Assembly: GCA_020073705.1 (NCBI GenBank)
Contig: JAIQES010000021.1
Location: 36,219-100,218 of the forward strand
Direction: 5' to 3'
Source: Terriglobia bacterium
GTDB lineage: Bacteria; Acidobacteriota; Terriglobia; Acidiferrales; UBA7541
Length of the DNA: 64,000 nt
Position numbers and translations under genes: made by a program. The notes under the pieces were generated by a model. It was not told where the DNA came from. It did not search any database and worked only from the letters and a program-made list of their open reading frames with translations. Positions 1 through 8,999 of the stretch are shown here, piece after piece (positions within the stretch are counted from its first letter, which is position 1; the number at the start of each line of letters is the position of its first letter).

Positions 1-1
1 T

Positions 2-1336
2 GTCGAAACCCAATACGCGGCACTCATGTCTGTTGGGGGGAAACGCGCTCCCGGATTTTTCGCGGTGGTCAGCCTTGCTTCGGTTCTCCTTATCGCCGCG
101 AGTTTGGCGATTCGCCTGGGTCTCGACCCCTCCGGGGCATGGTGGGCCGCCGCGCTAATCGCTGCTATGCCCGCTGTCTACCGGGGAGCTTATGGAGGGA
201 TGCTAGATGCCCTATTCGCCGGTTTCGTTCTTGCCGCGGCCCGCATGGCTTTCGACGCAGAACAGCCGGGGCATTACGCATTGTTCGGAATTTTCTGCGG
301 CATCTCCATGGGGACGAAATACACGGGAATCATTGCCTGGGCGCTGTTGATTTTCTGCTCGTTTCTGTTCTCGGTTTGGGTCTGCCGCCGCCAGCTAACG
401 ACGATTTTGAAGTCTTTGGGAATCTCCTGTGCCGTAGCGATTGCGATCGCCTCTCCCTTCTACCTGCGAAATTGGATTTTTTACGATTGTCCGATCTATC
501 CCCCTTCGCCCTTTTTACTACATTTTTTTACTTCCAAGAACATGTTGCCTGCCGTCATGCAAGGGCTGTTGGAAAATATGGGAAGAAGTGGGCAAGGGAT
601 GGGCGGGGGCTTCGTGGACTTTCTGCTTCTTCCATTCAACCTAACCTACCACACCGCGAACTATATTGGAGGAGCGGGCGGAATTGGACTTGTCCCCTGG
701 GCGTTGGGCCCGTTCGGACTGATCGCGCGCCGGCGCGACGCTTTCACAAAGGGTATGTTGCTATTCGCTGTGTTGCAGGTTGCCGCATGGTTTGTCACGG
801 CCCAAGTTTCACGCTACGTGATCCACATCTATGTGATCGGCGCCATCTTCGGAGTTCTCGGTTGGCAATATACCGCCCGCTCGGTATCACGGAATGCGCG
901 GGTTCTGTCCGCGGTGGTCATCGCGATCTCCATACTCTATGGAATGTTCATGATCTCTTCCGATAGGGTGGAAGACGTGCATGCCGCCCTGTCGAGTTCC
1001 TTTGAAGCGAAGCGAAGCTTCCAGGAGACGCCCCACCTCGCGAGCTTCGACTACATCAACAGTGAACCCTCCGTCAGAAAAGTCCTCATCCTCAATAAAG
1101 GAATTGCGGCATATTTCATCGATAAGCCTTACATCAAGCCGTTCGGGAGATGGGGAGAGCAGACGTTGCCGGGCGCCACCGATGTGCCGAAAGTGATGGC
1201 CCAGCTGGCCAGTTTGCACGTGACCCACATTCTGGATGTGAAATCGGAAGATGGTTCTTTCCAGTTGCCCGAGCATCCTTCCGGTCTCACACTTGTCTTC
1301 GAACAAGGGGATCAACGAGTCTACCGCGTTGACTAG
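2..1336 (+). CDS. Membrane glycosyltransferase-like protein, 5' truncated
   Basis: Polytopic inner-membrane protein resembling the GT-C/PMT (family 39, ArnT-like) glycosyltransferases that transfer sugars from lipid carriers outside the membrane. The listed ORF begins at 26, but its frame is open to the left edge (VETQYAAL before the first Met), so the N-terminus, where the catalytic Asp-Glu loop would sit, probably lies outside the window. About ten hydrophobic segments are visible; the hydrophilic last 110 residues would be periplasmic. The stop is one base from the stop of the convergent GT4 gene, so the two transcripts meet tail to tail. Membership in the polysaccharide locus is inferred from position. 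Family assignment is tentative because the catalytic region is missing. Confidence 0.6.
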   Translation, partial: VETQYAALMSVGGKRAPGFFAVVSLASVLLIAASLAIRLGLDPSGAWWAAALIAAMPAVYRGAYGGMLDALFAGFVLAAARMAFDAEQPGHYALFGIFCGISMGTKYTGIIAWALLIFCSFLFSVWVCRRQLTTILKSLGISCAVAIAIASPFYLRNWIFYDCPIYPPSPFLLHFFTSKNMLPAVMQGLLENMGRSGQGMGGGFVDFLLLPFNLTYHTANYIGGAGGIGLVPWALGPFGLIARRRDAFTKGMLLFAVLQVAAWFVTAQVSRYVIHIYVIGAIFGVLGWQYTARSVSRNARVLSAVVIAISILYGMFMISSDRVEDVHAALSSSFEAKRSFQETPHLASFDYINSEPSVRKVLILNKGIAAYFIDKPYIKPFGRWGEQTLPGATDVPKVMAQLASLHVTHILDVKSEDGSFQLPEHPSGLTLVFEQGDQRVYRVD

Positions 1337-1337
1337 A

Positions 1338-2546
1338 TCAGCGTTCTGAAGTTTCCATGATCTCTGACCGAACGGCGGATTGTCCGCTCAGGAAATCCGC
1401 TTCTCGCCCGGTCCTGCGCAGCGCGCTTGCGCAGGCGGCCTCCACGCCGCGAACCGTTCGCGCCCAAGTAAATCGCCGCATCGTTTCTTGGGCCGCGTGC
1501 CCCAACTTGGCTCGCAAGTCGGCCTCCTGACTCAATCTCCAAATGGCGTTCTCCAGGGCCGCGGAGTCCGCCGGGGGCACCAACAGACCATTGAATTCAT
1601 GCTCGACCAGATCGATCATCCCGCAAGTCTCGGTGGTGACGACGGCCATGCCGGAAGCCATCGCTTCCTGAAGCGCGAGAGGGGTTCCCTCCATGATGGA
1701 AGGGAAAACAAAAATGTCGTTCTGCGCAAACAGCGCGGGCATTTGGTCCGCAGGAACCATGGAGATCACGTGTACGAACGGACGCAGATCAGGATCGAAG
1801 AAATTCCTGACTTGCGCCGCATCGGACCCGCAACCGGCAATCGTCAATCGCAGCCCAGGCAGCCGTCTCGAAAGGCTTCGCAGCGCGTCGCGAATGTAGA
1901 AGATGCCGCGCTGATCCAGCCATGTGCCCGCATAAAGCAGGCGCGCGGACGGAGCGTGGGAATACTCCCTCGGGATGAAAAACCGCTCCTCGACGCCATT
2001 GGGCACATAGGAGACCTGGCCGGGATCGAGGTTGTACTTCAACTGCAATACGGTCCACGTGTCACGACCGTAGCAAATCGCGTGGTCCGCCGTTTTGATG
2101 GACAGGTAAAACCGCGGGAGATGATAGAGCCGGTGCCAGAGACGATTCTTGAAATCGAAATGGAAAGCCTTGCCCTTCTTCGCTTCCCGGCCCATGCCGT
2201 AGATGCGCCGTTCTTCGAGGCCGTGAAGCGTCATCACGTAAGCGGGGCCATTTTTTCGCGTCCCTGGCAGGATCCGATGCAGCGGGCCATACACGCAGCC
2301 ACCGGGCGCGTGAATATTGACGACGGAGAAGCGGCCTGGATCGCGGCGGATAAATCGCGCCAGCTTGATCGCAAACCCCATGTCATCGAACCGCCCCGGT
2401 AAATGGGAAGTTGCCGGGAGGTCGCCCGCGAACAGATATTCCACGCTGTGACCAAGTTGTTCGAGACCGCGGCCAACCCCGTACGCGATCCCGGCCGCGC
2501 CGCCCTCGCGGCGCTTTGGCACGTTCGCGGCGATCAGGATTCTCAT
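1338..2546 (-). CDS. Glycosyltransferase, GT4 family (group 1)
   Basis: Retaining GT-B glycosyltransferase predicted to add a sugar from a nucleotide-sugar donor to the lipid-linked surface glycan on the cytosolic side. The N-terminal Rossmann domain starts MRILIAANVPKRREGG with the glycine-rich acceptor loop; the C-terminal domain has the GT4 donor-site pattern FVFPSIMEGTPLALQEAMASG (the E-x7-E region). I chose the Met at 2546 over the ORF-track start at 2606 because it begins the conserved domain and overlaps the previous small ORF's stop as ATGA, implying translational coupling. Last gene of the long minus-strand polysaccharide operon. Sugar specificity cannot be read from the sequence. 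Confidence 0.88.
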   Translation of the reverse strand: MRILIAANVPKRREGGAAGIAYGVGRGLEQLGHSVEYLFAGDLPATSHLPGRFDDMGFAIKLARFIRRDPGRFSVVNIHAPGGCVYGPLHRILPGTRKNGPAYVMTLHGLEERRIYGMGREAKKGKAFHFDFKNRLWHRLYHLPRFYLSIKTADHAICYGRDTWTVLQLKYNLDPGQVSYVPNGVEERFFIPREYSHAPSARLLYAGTWLDQRGIFYIRDALRSLSRRLPGLRLTIAGCGSDAAQVRNFFDPDLRPFVHVISMVPADQMPALFAQNDIFVFPSIMEGTPLALQEAMASGMAVVTTETCGMIDLVEHEFNGLLVPPADSAALENAIWRLSQEADLRAKLGHAAQETMRRFTWARTVRGVEAACASALRRTGREADFLSGQSAVRSEIMETSER

Positions 2547-2716
2547 CTGGCTTGCCCGCGCTTTCGTCCGACCAACAGATAATGCAGCGCAAACGGAAGC
2601 AAACAACGCCTAGTCGCGCGGCTCGTCTCAAGAAATTGCAACCTTACGGGGCCGCGGCCCCGCACCGGAATCTGCACTCGCTCATGCCAGCGATCGTATT
2701 CTTGAACGAGATTCAT
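2543..2716 (-). CDS. Small 57-codon ORF coupled on both sides (methyltransferase-N-terminus-like)
   Basis: This ORF is hidden inside the 135-aa track ORF 2543..2950. Starting at MNLVQEYDRWHERV it overlaps the stop of the upstream GT2 gene as ATGA and its own stop overlaps the GT4 start as ATGA, so it fills the gap between two glycosyltransferases exactly. The first dozen residues resemble the N-terminus of class I methyltransferases in polysaccharide loci (from memory, not a search); the rest is Arg-rich with one hydrophobic stretch (LLPFALHYLLVG). It could be a real small protein, or the remnant of a deleted methyltransferase kept in frame because it couples translation. No function is assigned. 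Confidence 0.5.
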   Translation of the reverse strand: MNLVQEYDRWHERVQIPVRGRGPVRLQFLETSRATRRCLLPFALHYLLVGRKRGQAR

Positions 2717-3780
2717 ACGCCCGCCTTCCATTGCCGGACGGTGTGCTCGGGTTGCGGGATGGGCAGCAGATTCTTCCGGGCGCGCAGATAAAATTTGTTT
2801 GTGGCGACGCACCGCCGGGCGCGATAGAACAGGCGTGGTGGGAGGACGAGTCCGGGCAGCAAGGTCGCGCACTTGAAAAATAGCTGCATCCAGGAAGCGC
2901 GCTCGTGCAAGATTCGGTACATTGCGAATTCGGTCCGCACCGTCTCCCACGGGGAGCCGCCATCCACCATGAGCCGCAACTGATTGGCTTCAGCGGCAAC
3001 GGATTCGGTAACAATTTCGATGGCTGGGGCCGGCAGTCCCCGTTCGCGGAGCCGATGACCCAACTCTTGCGCCAGGCACGCGAGGACGCCCTGCTTTCGC
3101 CGCATGGCATCTTCCTGAAATCCGGACGTTTGAAAAAGATTCGCATCGTGAATGCGATAAAACGTCAGCGCCTCAGGCAGGATCAAAGTGGTGGCCGAGG
3201 CCGCCGCCAGAGTGAACAGGTATTCGTCCGCTTCGAACCGGAGCCGCTCGGGTACGGGAAGCAGGCGGGGGATTACGCTGGCGCGAATGGTCATACGGCT
3301 CGTGCCAAGAAAATTCTTGCGCAGGCGGAAGGTCCGCGCATTTTCGACTGAATCCACGCGGAACCGCGACGCCTCTCGCAGCACTTCGGTATGCTGGCGT
3401 CCGTCGGGGAAAGCCTCGGTTACGCCGTGGCCCACGATGCCGATTTCCCGATCGCGCTCCATCGCCTCGACCACGCGGCGCAGTTTCCCTTTCGCCCACC
3501 AATCGTCCCCGTCGAGAAACGCGATGATCTCGCCTTGGCACTCCGGGATGCCCGCGTTGAATGCAGAGGCCTGGCCACCGTTGGGCTTTCGCAGCAATCG
3601 CACGCGCGGTTCGAAGCGCCGGACGATTTCCGGTGTGCGATCGGTCGAGCCGTCATCGACGACAACAATCTCCACGTCCGCCATGGACATGTCCTGTGCG
3701 AGCACGCTGGTGATGGCCTGCTCGATGAACCGTTCGTGGTTGTACGTGTCGATTAAGACGCTGACATACGGCTTTGACAT
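2713..3780 (-). CDS. Glycosyltransferase, GT2 family
   Basis: Inverting GT-A glycosyltransferase acting on the cytosolic face in surface polysaccharide assembly. The N-terminal catalytic domain shows the family series: VSVLIDTYNHERFIEQAI, the nucleotide-binding VVVDDGSTD, GGQASAFNAGI, and the metal-binding DGDDWW. The C-terminal 130 residues are a divergent helical region. The track ORF starts at 3804; the Met at 3780 begins MSKPYVSV directly at the domain and has a GAGGAAAG upstream, so I prefer it, though 3804 is possible. The stop overlaps the next small ORF as ATGA. Donor and acceptor are unknown. Confidence 0.88.
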   Translation of the reverse strand: MSKPYVSVLIDTYNHERFIEQAITSVLAQDMSMADVEIVVVDDGSTDRTPEIVRRFEPRVRLLRKPNGGQASAFNAGIPECQGEIIAFLDGDDWWAKGKLRRVVEAMERDREIGIVGHGVTEAFPDGRQHTEVLREASRFRVDSVENARTFRLRKNFLGTSRMTIRASVIPRLLPVPERLRFEADEYLFTLAAASATTLILPEALTFYRIHDANLFQTSGFQEDAMRRKQGVLACLAQELGHRLRERGLPAPAIEIVTESVAAEANQLRLMVDGGSPWETVRTEFAMYRILHERASWMQLFFKCATLLPGLVLPPRLFYRARRCVATNKFYLRARKNLLPIPQPEHTVRQWKAGV

Positions 3781-3858
3781 GGCCTTGCTGCTTTCCTCGC
3801 TCATCTAATCAAAACGCGGGCGGTTGCCGCATCTTTCCAGCAAACTGACGATAGAAAA

Positions 3859-4605
3859 CTACGAGCCCGGTCCGGTCTTTTGAAAAAGATGGTACGGATT
3901 CGTGGCAACCAGGTGATACCGGCCCGAGGTCATGATTTCGGGCATCAACTTATGAAGGCTGAATTCGCCCAGAGTGGAATCATCGAAAAAGATAAATCCG
4001 CCGGTTTCGAGATACGCATCGGAATTCAGAAAGTCCCTCTTCGCGTATTCATATGTGTGGTTACCATCGATGTAGCAAAAGCTGAATTGGCCGCCGAGAC
4101 GGAAATTCCTGCCCAAAATATCCGCACAGTCTTTTTGGTCCTTCCATGCGGCGAAAAATACATCCGCCGTCATCTCAAAAGTAAATGGCAAATCGTCGCC
4201 GCTGAACATTTGAATGTTGCGAATGTATGAATCTCTTACGAAAGCTCTATAATCGGAAAAGAGAACCGGCGAATTCGGAATCTTGGAGCGCCCATCTACG
4301 TTTTCAAATTCCCACTTGTCGCACGTAATGAGCGGATTTTTCGCTCCGTGCTTGCGCTTGAGGTGTGTGATCACATTCGTGGAGAGCCCGCAAAAGGACC
4401 CGATTTCAAGGATCGGCGCTGCACTGGGAAGATGGCCGATAGCGTAATCGATGGAGTGGAGATTCCCCCTCTCCAACATCCCGGCGTTCGCGTAACCCAG
4501 CCAGGAAATGTATTCATCGTTGATGAGACGGATCGTTTCCGGCGGGTCAATGATTCGCGCCGCCTTTCTCAGCGCCCGTCCCACCAATTTCTGAACAGAA
4601 CTCAT
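3859..4605 (-). CDS. Class I SAM-dependent methyltransferase (Methyltransf_24-like)
   Basis: Predicted S-adenosylmethionine-dependent methyltransferase, probably modifying a sugar or carrier in the polysaccharide pathway. The SAM-binding motif I is ILEIGSFCGLSTNVI, followed by ITCDKWEFENV for the acidic ribose-contacting position and FCYIDGNHTYEYAKRDF, typical of the Methyltransf_24 type. The track ORF starts at 4677 and would overlap the upstream gene by 47 bases; the Met at 4605 (MSSVQKLVG) has GAGG about six bases upstream and removes the overlap, so I chose it. Located between two glycosyltransferase-like genes of the operon. Substrate unknown. Confidence 0.78.
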   Translation of the reverse strand: MSSVQKLVGRALRKAARIIDPPETIRLINDEYISWLGYANAGMLERGNLHSIDYAIGHLPSAAPILEIGSFCGLSTNVITHLKRKHGAKNPLITCDKWEFENVDGRSKIPNSPVLFSDYRAFVRDSYIRNIQMFSGDDLPFTFEMTADVFFAAWKDQKDCADILGRNFRLGGQFSFCYIDGNHTYEYAKRDFLNSDAYLETGGFIFFDDSTLGEFSLHKLMPEIMTSGRYHLVATNPYHLFQKTGPGS

Positions 4606-4630
4606 GGTGTCCTCATCGACAATTAAGGTC

Positions 4631-5545
4631 TCAATTCTCTCTTGGAGCTGCGGGGGTGCCATGCTGCCGCAATCCAAGTCGATGCCGCACAGGCCGGGTC
4701 AATTTAAGAAGACCAAACCAAACCGCATTGCGAGCCGCTGTGGCCTTACGTTTGGTTTGCACCACCCAATGATGATAGTTCGGACGCAGGCCTTGCGGGG
4801 TAAGCCGATGCGTTGCGTTTTCCATAGTTGCAAAACAACGCCCGCCTTCCAGTAGCGCGTAATTCTGCTGTGCTTCCTCGCCCTGCCAGACGCCGGCCGC
4901 GCCGTCGGGATGATAGGAATAATCGTGGTTCTGGTGCACGGCCTGGACGACGGCGGTAGCATCCACAACGCGCGCACCGGAATCCCGCGCATGCCATACC
5001 AGCCAGTTGTCCCAGCCGGGGCGGCCAATCACAAACGGAGGCGTATTCTTATAGTAGAGGCCGCGCGAAAAGGTGAAGTAGTCAATCCATTGCGGCGGGC
5101 GCTGGTGATTCGCTTCGAGCGCAAGGCGCCGCACCGTCGCTTCCCAGTCCGCAGCGTAAAAGTCGACCGGCGCGGTGATGTCGGTGTCCCAACGCTGCCC
5201 GGCCATCAAGAATCTGCCGCCCAGAGCAGTCACGCGTTCAACCGCGACGCGAAAATCCGAAAGGAGAATAATGTCGCAGTTGATGTAGCAGAGGCAGGCG
5301 TGGTGCGCGAGGTCCTGCGCCCCGTCGAAAATAGGAGAAAGGTATTTGGTGCCGTGCGCGTTGCGCTGCACTCCGGGCACGTGGCGAATTCCAAGTTCCC
5401 GCGCGGCTTGGGCGGCGCCTTCTTCGTCACCGAACAGAATCACTTCGGCCGCGGGGTGAATGCGCTTCCAGCTCTCGATGGAGTTGCGCTGAATGATACC
5501 GATATGTCCGCGAAACGGCTTGGGTGTGGCAAAGAAAGTAATCAT
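4631..5545 (-). CDS. Putative nucleotide-sugar glycosyltransferase-like protein
   Basis: A 304-residue cytosolic protein with a GT-A-like N-terminal half: ITFFATPKPF, a conserved NSIESWKRIHP segment, ILFGDEEGAAQAARELG, and CYINCDIILLSDF, where NCDI occupies the place of a DxD metal site. The C-terminal part has an aromatic-rich region (WIDYFTFSRGLYY, RPGWDNWLVWHAR) characteristic of a poorly characterised glycosyltransferase group. It sits between an epimerase and a methyltransferase of the operon with short spacers. I assign it as a probable glycosyltransferase by fold pattern and context; no specific family is certain. Confidence 0.65.
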   Translation of the reverse strand: MITFFATPKPFRGHIGIIQRNSIESWKRIHPAAEVILFGDEEGAAQAARELGIRHVPGVQRNAHGTKYLSPIFDGAQDLAHHACLCYINCDIILLSDFRVAVERVTALGGRFLMAGQRWDTDITAPVDFYAADWEATVRRLALEANHQRPPQWIDYFTFSRGLYYKNTPPFVIGRPGWDNWLVWHARDSGARVVDATAVVQAVHQNHDYSYHPDGAAGVWQGEEAQQNYALLEGGRCFATMENATHRLTPQGLRPNYHHWVVQTKRKATAARNAVWFGLLKLTRPVRHRLGLRQHGTPAAPREN

Positions 5546-5557
5546 CGTCGCCTCGGG

Positions 5558-6628
5558 CTACGTTCCGACTTTGTGGCTGTGTTCGCGCTCTGCGACGGCC
5601 ATTTCTTCGAGTATGGAATCGAGGCTGCGCGTTACGCTCCAGCCGGGATAATGGCTCTTCAGTTTCGCCAGATTGGAGATGTAACAGATGTGATCGCCCC
5701 TTCGCGCCTGTTCCGAGTAGGTCCAAGAGATTTTCCTCCCGGTCAGCGTTTCTATTCGCGCGATGGCTTCCAGCATCGAGATACTGTTGGCGCGGCCTCC
5801 GCCAAGGTTGTAGACCTCGCCGGGCCTCGGATTGCGCGCAAACTCCTCGAACGCGCGCACCACATCAAAACTGTGGATGTTGTCGCGGACCTGCTTGCCT
5901 TTGTGGCCGTATACGGTATAGGTCCGGCCGGACAGAGCGACCTTCAACAAATAGGAGAGAAACCCGTGCAACTCAACGCCCGAGTGCGACGGCCCGGTCA
6001 GACATCCGCCGCGGAATATGCCGACGCCCATGCCGAAGTACCGGCCGTACTCCTGCGCATAGATGTCGGCGGCAACTTTGGAAGCGCCGAACAGAGAATG
6101 CATCGTGCGGTCAATGCGGCAATTTTCGTCAATGCCTTCAAAATCGGCTGGATCCGAGTAGTCGTAGCGCGTTTCCGTTTCGCGCAGGGGTTTTTCGTTG
6201 GGAGCATCACCGTACACCTTATTGGTGCTCATGAAGACGAACGCGGCTTCGGGGCAGTGCTGGCGCGTGGCCTCGAGAAGATTCACTGTGCCGAGCGCGT
6301 TGACTTCGAAGTCGAGCAGAGCGATGTCAGCCGCCTTGTCATGCGACGGCTGCGCGGCACAGTGGATAATCAAGTCGAAGCGATACTCGCGGAACAGTGC
6401 CATGATGGCGTCGCGGTCGCGAATGTCGAGCGCCGTGGAAGTGAACCGTTTCGTGGCGCGTTTGAGCCGCTCCAGATTCCACAACGTGTCCCCCGGCGGG
6501 CCGAAGAAAACGCGGCGCATGTTGTTGTCCGCGCCGATGACGCGATGGCCTTGCCGGTCAAAATATTCGACTGCCTCGGAACCAATCAGGCCGCTGCTTC
6601 CGGTTACGAGGATGTTCCAGGACTTCAC
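5558..6628 (-). CDS. NAD-dependent epimerase/dehydratase, CDP-paratose 2-epimerase-like
   Basis: Extended short-chain dehydrogenase acting on a nucleotide sugar in the cytosol. The Rossmann motif is [18 protein letters not shown]; the sequence then has [15 protein letters not shown] and the [13 protein letters not shown] segment typical of CDP-paratose/CDP-tyvelose 2-epimerases, which also carry the long insert seen here ([13 protein letters not shown]). The track starts at 6661, but GTG at 6628 ([10 protein letters not shown]) has GGGAGG nine bases upstream and starts right at the fold, so I use it. The next gene upstream lies beyond an epimerase relic. It likely supplies an unusual sugar donor, perhaps a dideoxyhexose or an epimerised hexose. 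Confidence 0.8.
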   Translation of the reverse strand: MKSWNILVTGSSGLIGSEAVEYFDRQGHRVIGADNNMRRVFFGPPGDTLWNLERLKRATKRFTSTALDIRDRDAIMALFREYRFDLIIHCAAQPSHDKAADIALLDFEVNALGTVNLLEATRQHCPEAAFVFMSTNKVYGDAPNEKPLRETETRYDYSDPADFEGIDENCRIDRTMHSLFGASKVAADIYAQEYGRYFGMGVGIFRGGCLTGPSHSGVELHGFLSYLLKVALSGRTYTVYGHKGKQVRDNIHSFDVVRAFEEFARNPRPGEVYNLGGGRANSISMLEAIARIETLTGRKISWTYSEQARRGDHICYISNLAKLKSHYPGWSVTRSLDSILEEMAVAEREHSHKVGT

Positions 6629-6680
6629 TGTCCCACACCTCCCAAGGAAGAACCTAAACAATACATCATAGCTGCATCTC

Positions 6681-6794
6681 TTATGCGGTCACCTGCGAAC
6701 GGATGTGTTCAACAGTTCCGCCAATCCCATCCAGCAATCCCACTTGGGGCGTCCAGTTGAGCACGTGGCGCGACGAGAATGCTTCTATAGCGCC
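6681..6794 (-). pseudogene. Relic: C-terminus of a second sugar-nucleotide epimerase
   Basis: Between two operon genes the minus strand reads SRHVLNWTPQVGLLDGIGGT..EHIR up to a TAA at 6681-6683, with an in-frame TGA at 6795-6797 just upstream. The pattern LxWxPxVxLxxGIxxTVxxIR is the standard C-terminal end of NAD-dependent sugar epimerases. Only about 37 codons remain and no start is present, so this is the tail of a gene whose body was deleted or replaced, presumably when the neighbouring methyltransferase-like gene arrived. Confidence 0.65.
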
Positions 6795-6825
6795 TCAATA
6801 ATCGCAAGACTCGATTCTTCAACGT

Positions 6826-7563
6826 TCACCCGTTGTGCTGTCGCCATTCGCGAAGTTGAGCGACTGCGCGCAGTTGATCAATGGAAAAGCCATCGCCAGC
6901 CAGGACTACCCACCCGCGTTTTAAGCCGACTTCCTCAGACGACGGCAACGCCGGAAAGAAAGGAATGAACCCGAGGTGGGCGATAGGGTTTAAGTACTCG
7001 AGGGACAGCTTTTTCCCCCCTCCGTAGTCATCAAATTGGTATCCAGAATCATCTGGCACCTGAAAATCGTCTATCATCACTACTGGTCGGGTCCAATGAC
7101 GGAAGATTAAGTCAACCTCTTCCCGGAGCGGCAGGTCATCGTGCCAATGCGCATCTAGATAGAAGAATACTCTATCCTTAGGCACGGTCGAATCTTGGAT
7201 CAGCCGACGAAGGAACTGCCTGCTATCCCCGAGACAAAAATGCACGTTGGACCGGGCCCAGAGTCGCAACTGGGCGTAGCCCAAGTATCGCGGGTTCACT
7301 TCGCTGGAATAGACGGGACAGCCGGCATCTGCAAAGAAAAGGGTGCTTTCGCCTCGGTATGTGCCGGTTTCGACGACTGCGTTGAAAGAGCAAAGCCGTT
7401 TCAACTCCTCAAATGCGTTCAAGCGCGCCCGAGAACCGTTCAGTGGTCCGCCGAACCCCGTAGTCGGCTGGCGATGGAAAATACAATCTACGGCACCGAG
7501 CCAACAATCGACTCGTTTCTCACCGAAAGCCGCTGAGAGTAACTGTCGAATGAAGTGAATCAT
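6826..7563 (-). CDS. Class I methyltransferase-fold protein
   Basis: A 245-residue protein with a SAM-methyltransferase-like core: FNAVVETGTYRGESTLFFAD at the motif I position, PVYSSEVNPRYLGYAQ at motif II, and FFYLDAHWHDDLPLREEVDLI, the LDAHW-type acidic motif seen in polysaccharide-locus methyltransferases. The track ORF runs to 7740 and overlaps wzt by four bases, but the first 59 residues look non-coding; the Met at 7563 (MIHFIRQLLSAAF) starts a sensible helix. No strong ribosome site is visible for either start. It lies between wzt and the epimerase relic. Substrate unknown. Confidence 0.65.
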   Translation of the reverse strand: MIHFIRQLLSAAFGEKRVDCWLGAVDCIFHRQPTTGFGGPLNGSRARLNAFEELKRLCSFNAVVETGTYRGESTLFFADAGCPVYSSEVNPRYLGYAQLRLWARSNVHFCLGDSRQFLRRLIQDSTVPKDRVFFYLDAHWHDDLPLREEVDLIFRHWTRPVVMIDDFQVPDDSGYQFDDYGGGKKLSLEYLNPIAHLGFIPFFPALPSSEEVGLKRGWVVLAGDGFSIDQLRAVAQLREWRQHNG

Positions 7564-7736
7564 CAGATTATCTAGAATTCGTATGGCTGGGCGGCACACC
7601 CTTTCATATAATGTTGTTGCCTCACCCCACAACCGACATCCCGCGCGGTCTCCAGTCCCAGCTGTGTTCTCCATGTGGCGAAAGCTTCCCACATGAGCGT
7701 GATTCTTGCTTCGTCCAGTGCCCGGCAATCCGCATG

Positions 7737-8996
7737 TCAAAAACTCGATTTTGCGGCAATGGGGGCCTCCTCTGCATTGCGAATGGTGAAATCACAAGGC
7801 ACGTTCAAAACTCCGTTCCATTCGTCCCTCGGGTGCTGGAAAACTTTGGTCGCAATGTTCATTTCCGGCAGACAATCCCACAATTCGAGAAGTTCCTTGT
7901 CTTCCCAGAGGCTTACCTGCCAAGCGTACGCGCCCGGGCGTAGTGGAAGTGTCGGGAACGTATACGTGAAGGAATGTATGCCGGGCTCTAGGCGAACGTC
8001 GTCCTTCGCCCAAGCCCACATTAGTTGGCGATCCATGTTGAACAAGGCGACACCGTGATGGCCCCGCTGGACCGGTTGATTGACTTGCACGATAAATCGG
8101 ATCTTAACCGGGCCGAACGACGTCAACATATGCGCCGATTCACTTCGTGGCTGCAGAATCTCCCAATTTAGGAAGTGCACTTTCTCGCCGCGATCTGCGT
8201 CATTGGACGCAGTTCCTGATGTCATGGCGGCCTCGTAGGCGCCGACAATTTCAGCAGTCGGACCGGCCTGCCGGATCGTGCCGCCGTCCATCCAGATCAC
8301 CTTTTCGCACAGGCGGCGAATCTGATTCATCTGATGGCTAACGAAAACGATCGTGCGGCCCGCATGAGCAACTTCGCCCATCTTCCCAAGACACTTCTTT
8401 TGAAACGCCAGGTCGCCTACGGCAAGGACTTCGTCCACCAGCAAAATCTGCGGCTCGAAGTGCGCGGCGACCGCGAACGCCAGCCGCATCTGCATTCCCG
8501 TGCTGTAGTGCTTCAGCGGCGTGTCAATGAAGTCGGCGACCTCGGCAAACGCGACAATGTCGTCGAACTTGCGTTCGATCTCCTTCTTGCCCATGCCCAG
8601 AATCGCGCCGTTCAGATACGTATTCTCGCGGCCCGTCAGTTCCGGGTGAAAACCCGTGCCGACTTCCAGCAGGCTGCCAACGCGGCCTCGGATTTCCGCG
8701 CTGCCTTCGGTGGGCTGTGTGACGCGGGAAAGAATCTTCAGCAGGGTGGTTTTCCCGGCGCCGTTGCGTCCAATCAAGCCGAGCACTTCGCCCTCGTGCA
8801 TATCAAAGGAAACGTTGCGAAGCGCCCAGATGTGGCGCGGCCCGGCGTCAGAGCCGTTGGCGCCATTCGAACCAAACCAGCGCACCGGCGCCGTCATCGC
8901 GTTCGTGAGGCGGTCGCGCATGGTGAGGTATCGCGCACGCCCGCCAATCCGATAGCGTTTGCCCAGCGACTCAACATGGATGGCAATATGACTCAT
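7737..8996 (-). CDS. wzt: Polysaccharide ABC exporter ATPase with C-terminal glycan-binding domain (Wzt)
   Basis: ATP-binding subunit of the ABC transporter that moves undecaprenyl-linked polysaccharide across the inner membrane. Walker A is GLIGRNGAGKTTLLKIL, the signature is HYSTGMQMRLAFAVAAH (the variant typical of Wzt), and Walker B is ILLVDEVLAVGD. After about residue 260 a further 150 residues form the Wzt C-terminal beta-sandwich that recognises the modified chain end of the exported glycan (family knowledge). Three bases separate it from wzm. With Wzm, Wza and the tyrosine kinase it defines an ABC-dependent export route. Confidence 0.93.
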   Translation of the reverse strand: MSHIAIHVESLGKRYRIGGRARYLTMRDRLTNAMTAPVRWFGSNGANGSDAGPRHIWALRNVSFDMHEGEVLGLIGRNGAGKTTLLKILSRVTQPTEGSAEIRGRVGSLLEVGTGFHPELTGRENTYLNGAILGMGKKEIERKFDDIVAFAEVADFIDTPLKHYSTGMQMRLAFAVAAHFEPQILLVDEVLAVGDLAFQKKCLGKMGEVAHAGRTIVFVSHQMNQIRRLCEKVIWMDGGTIRQAGPTAEIVGAYEAAMTSGTASNDADRGEKVHFLNWEILQPRSESAHMLTSFGPVKIRFIVQVNQPVQRGHHGVALFNMDRQLMWAWAKDDVRLEPGIHSFTYTFPTLPLRPGAYAWQVSLWEDKELLELWDCLPEMNIATKVFQHPRDEWNGVLNVPCDFTIRNAEEAPIAAKSSF

Positions 8997-8999
8997 GGG

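Noticed and set aside
1380-2402. 340-aa plus-strand ORF antisense to the GT4 gene
   Set aside because: The GT4 gene on the other strand carries family motifs and is operon-coupled; this frame has none.
4910-6760. 616-aa plus-strand ORF across two minus-strand genes
   Set aside because: Antisense shadow of the glycosyltransferase-like and epimerase genes in GC-rich DNA; low-complexity Arg/Ala/Gly composition and no domain.
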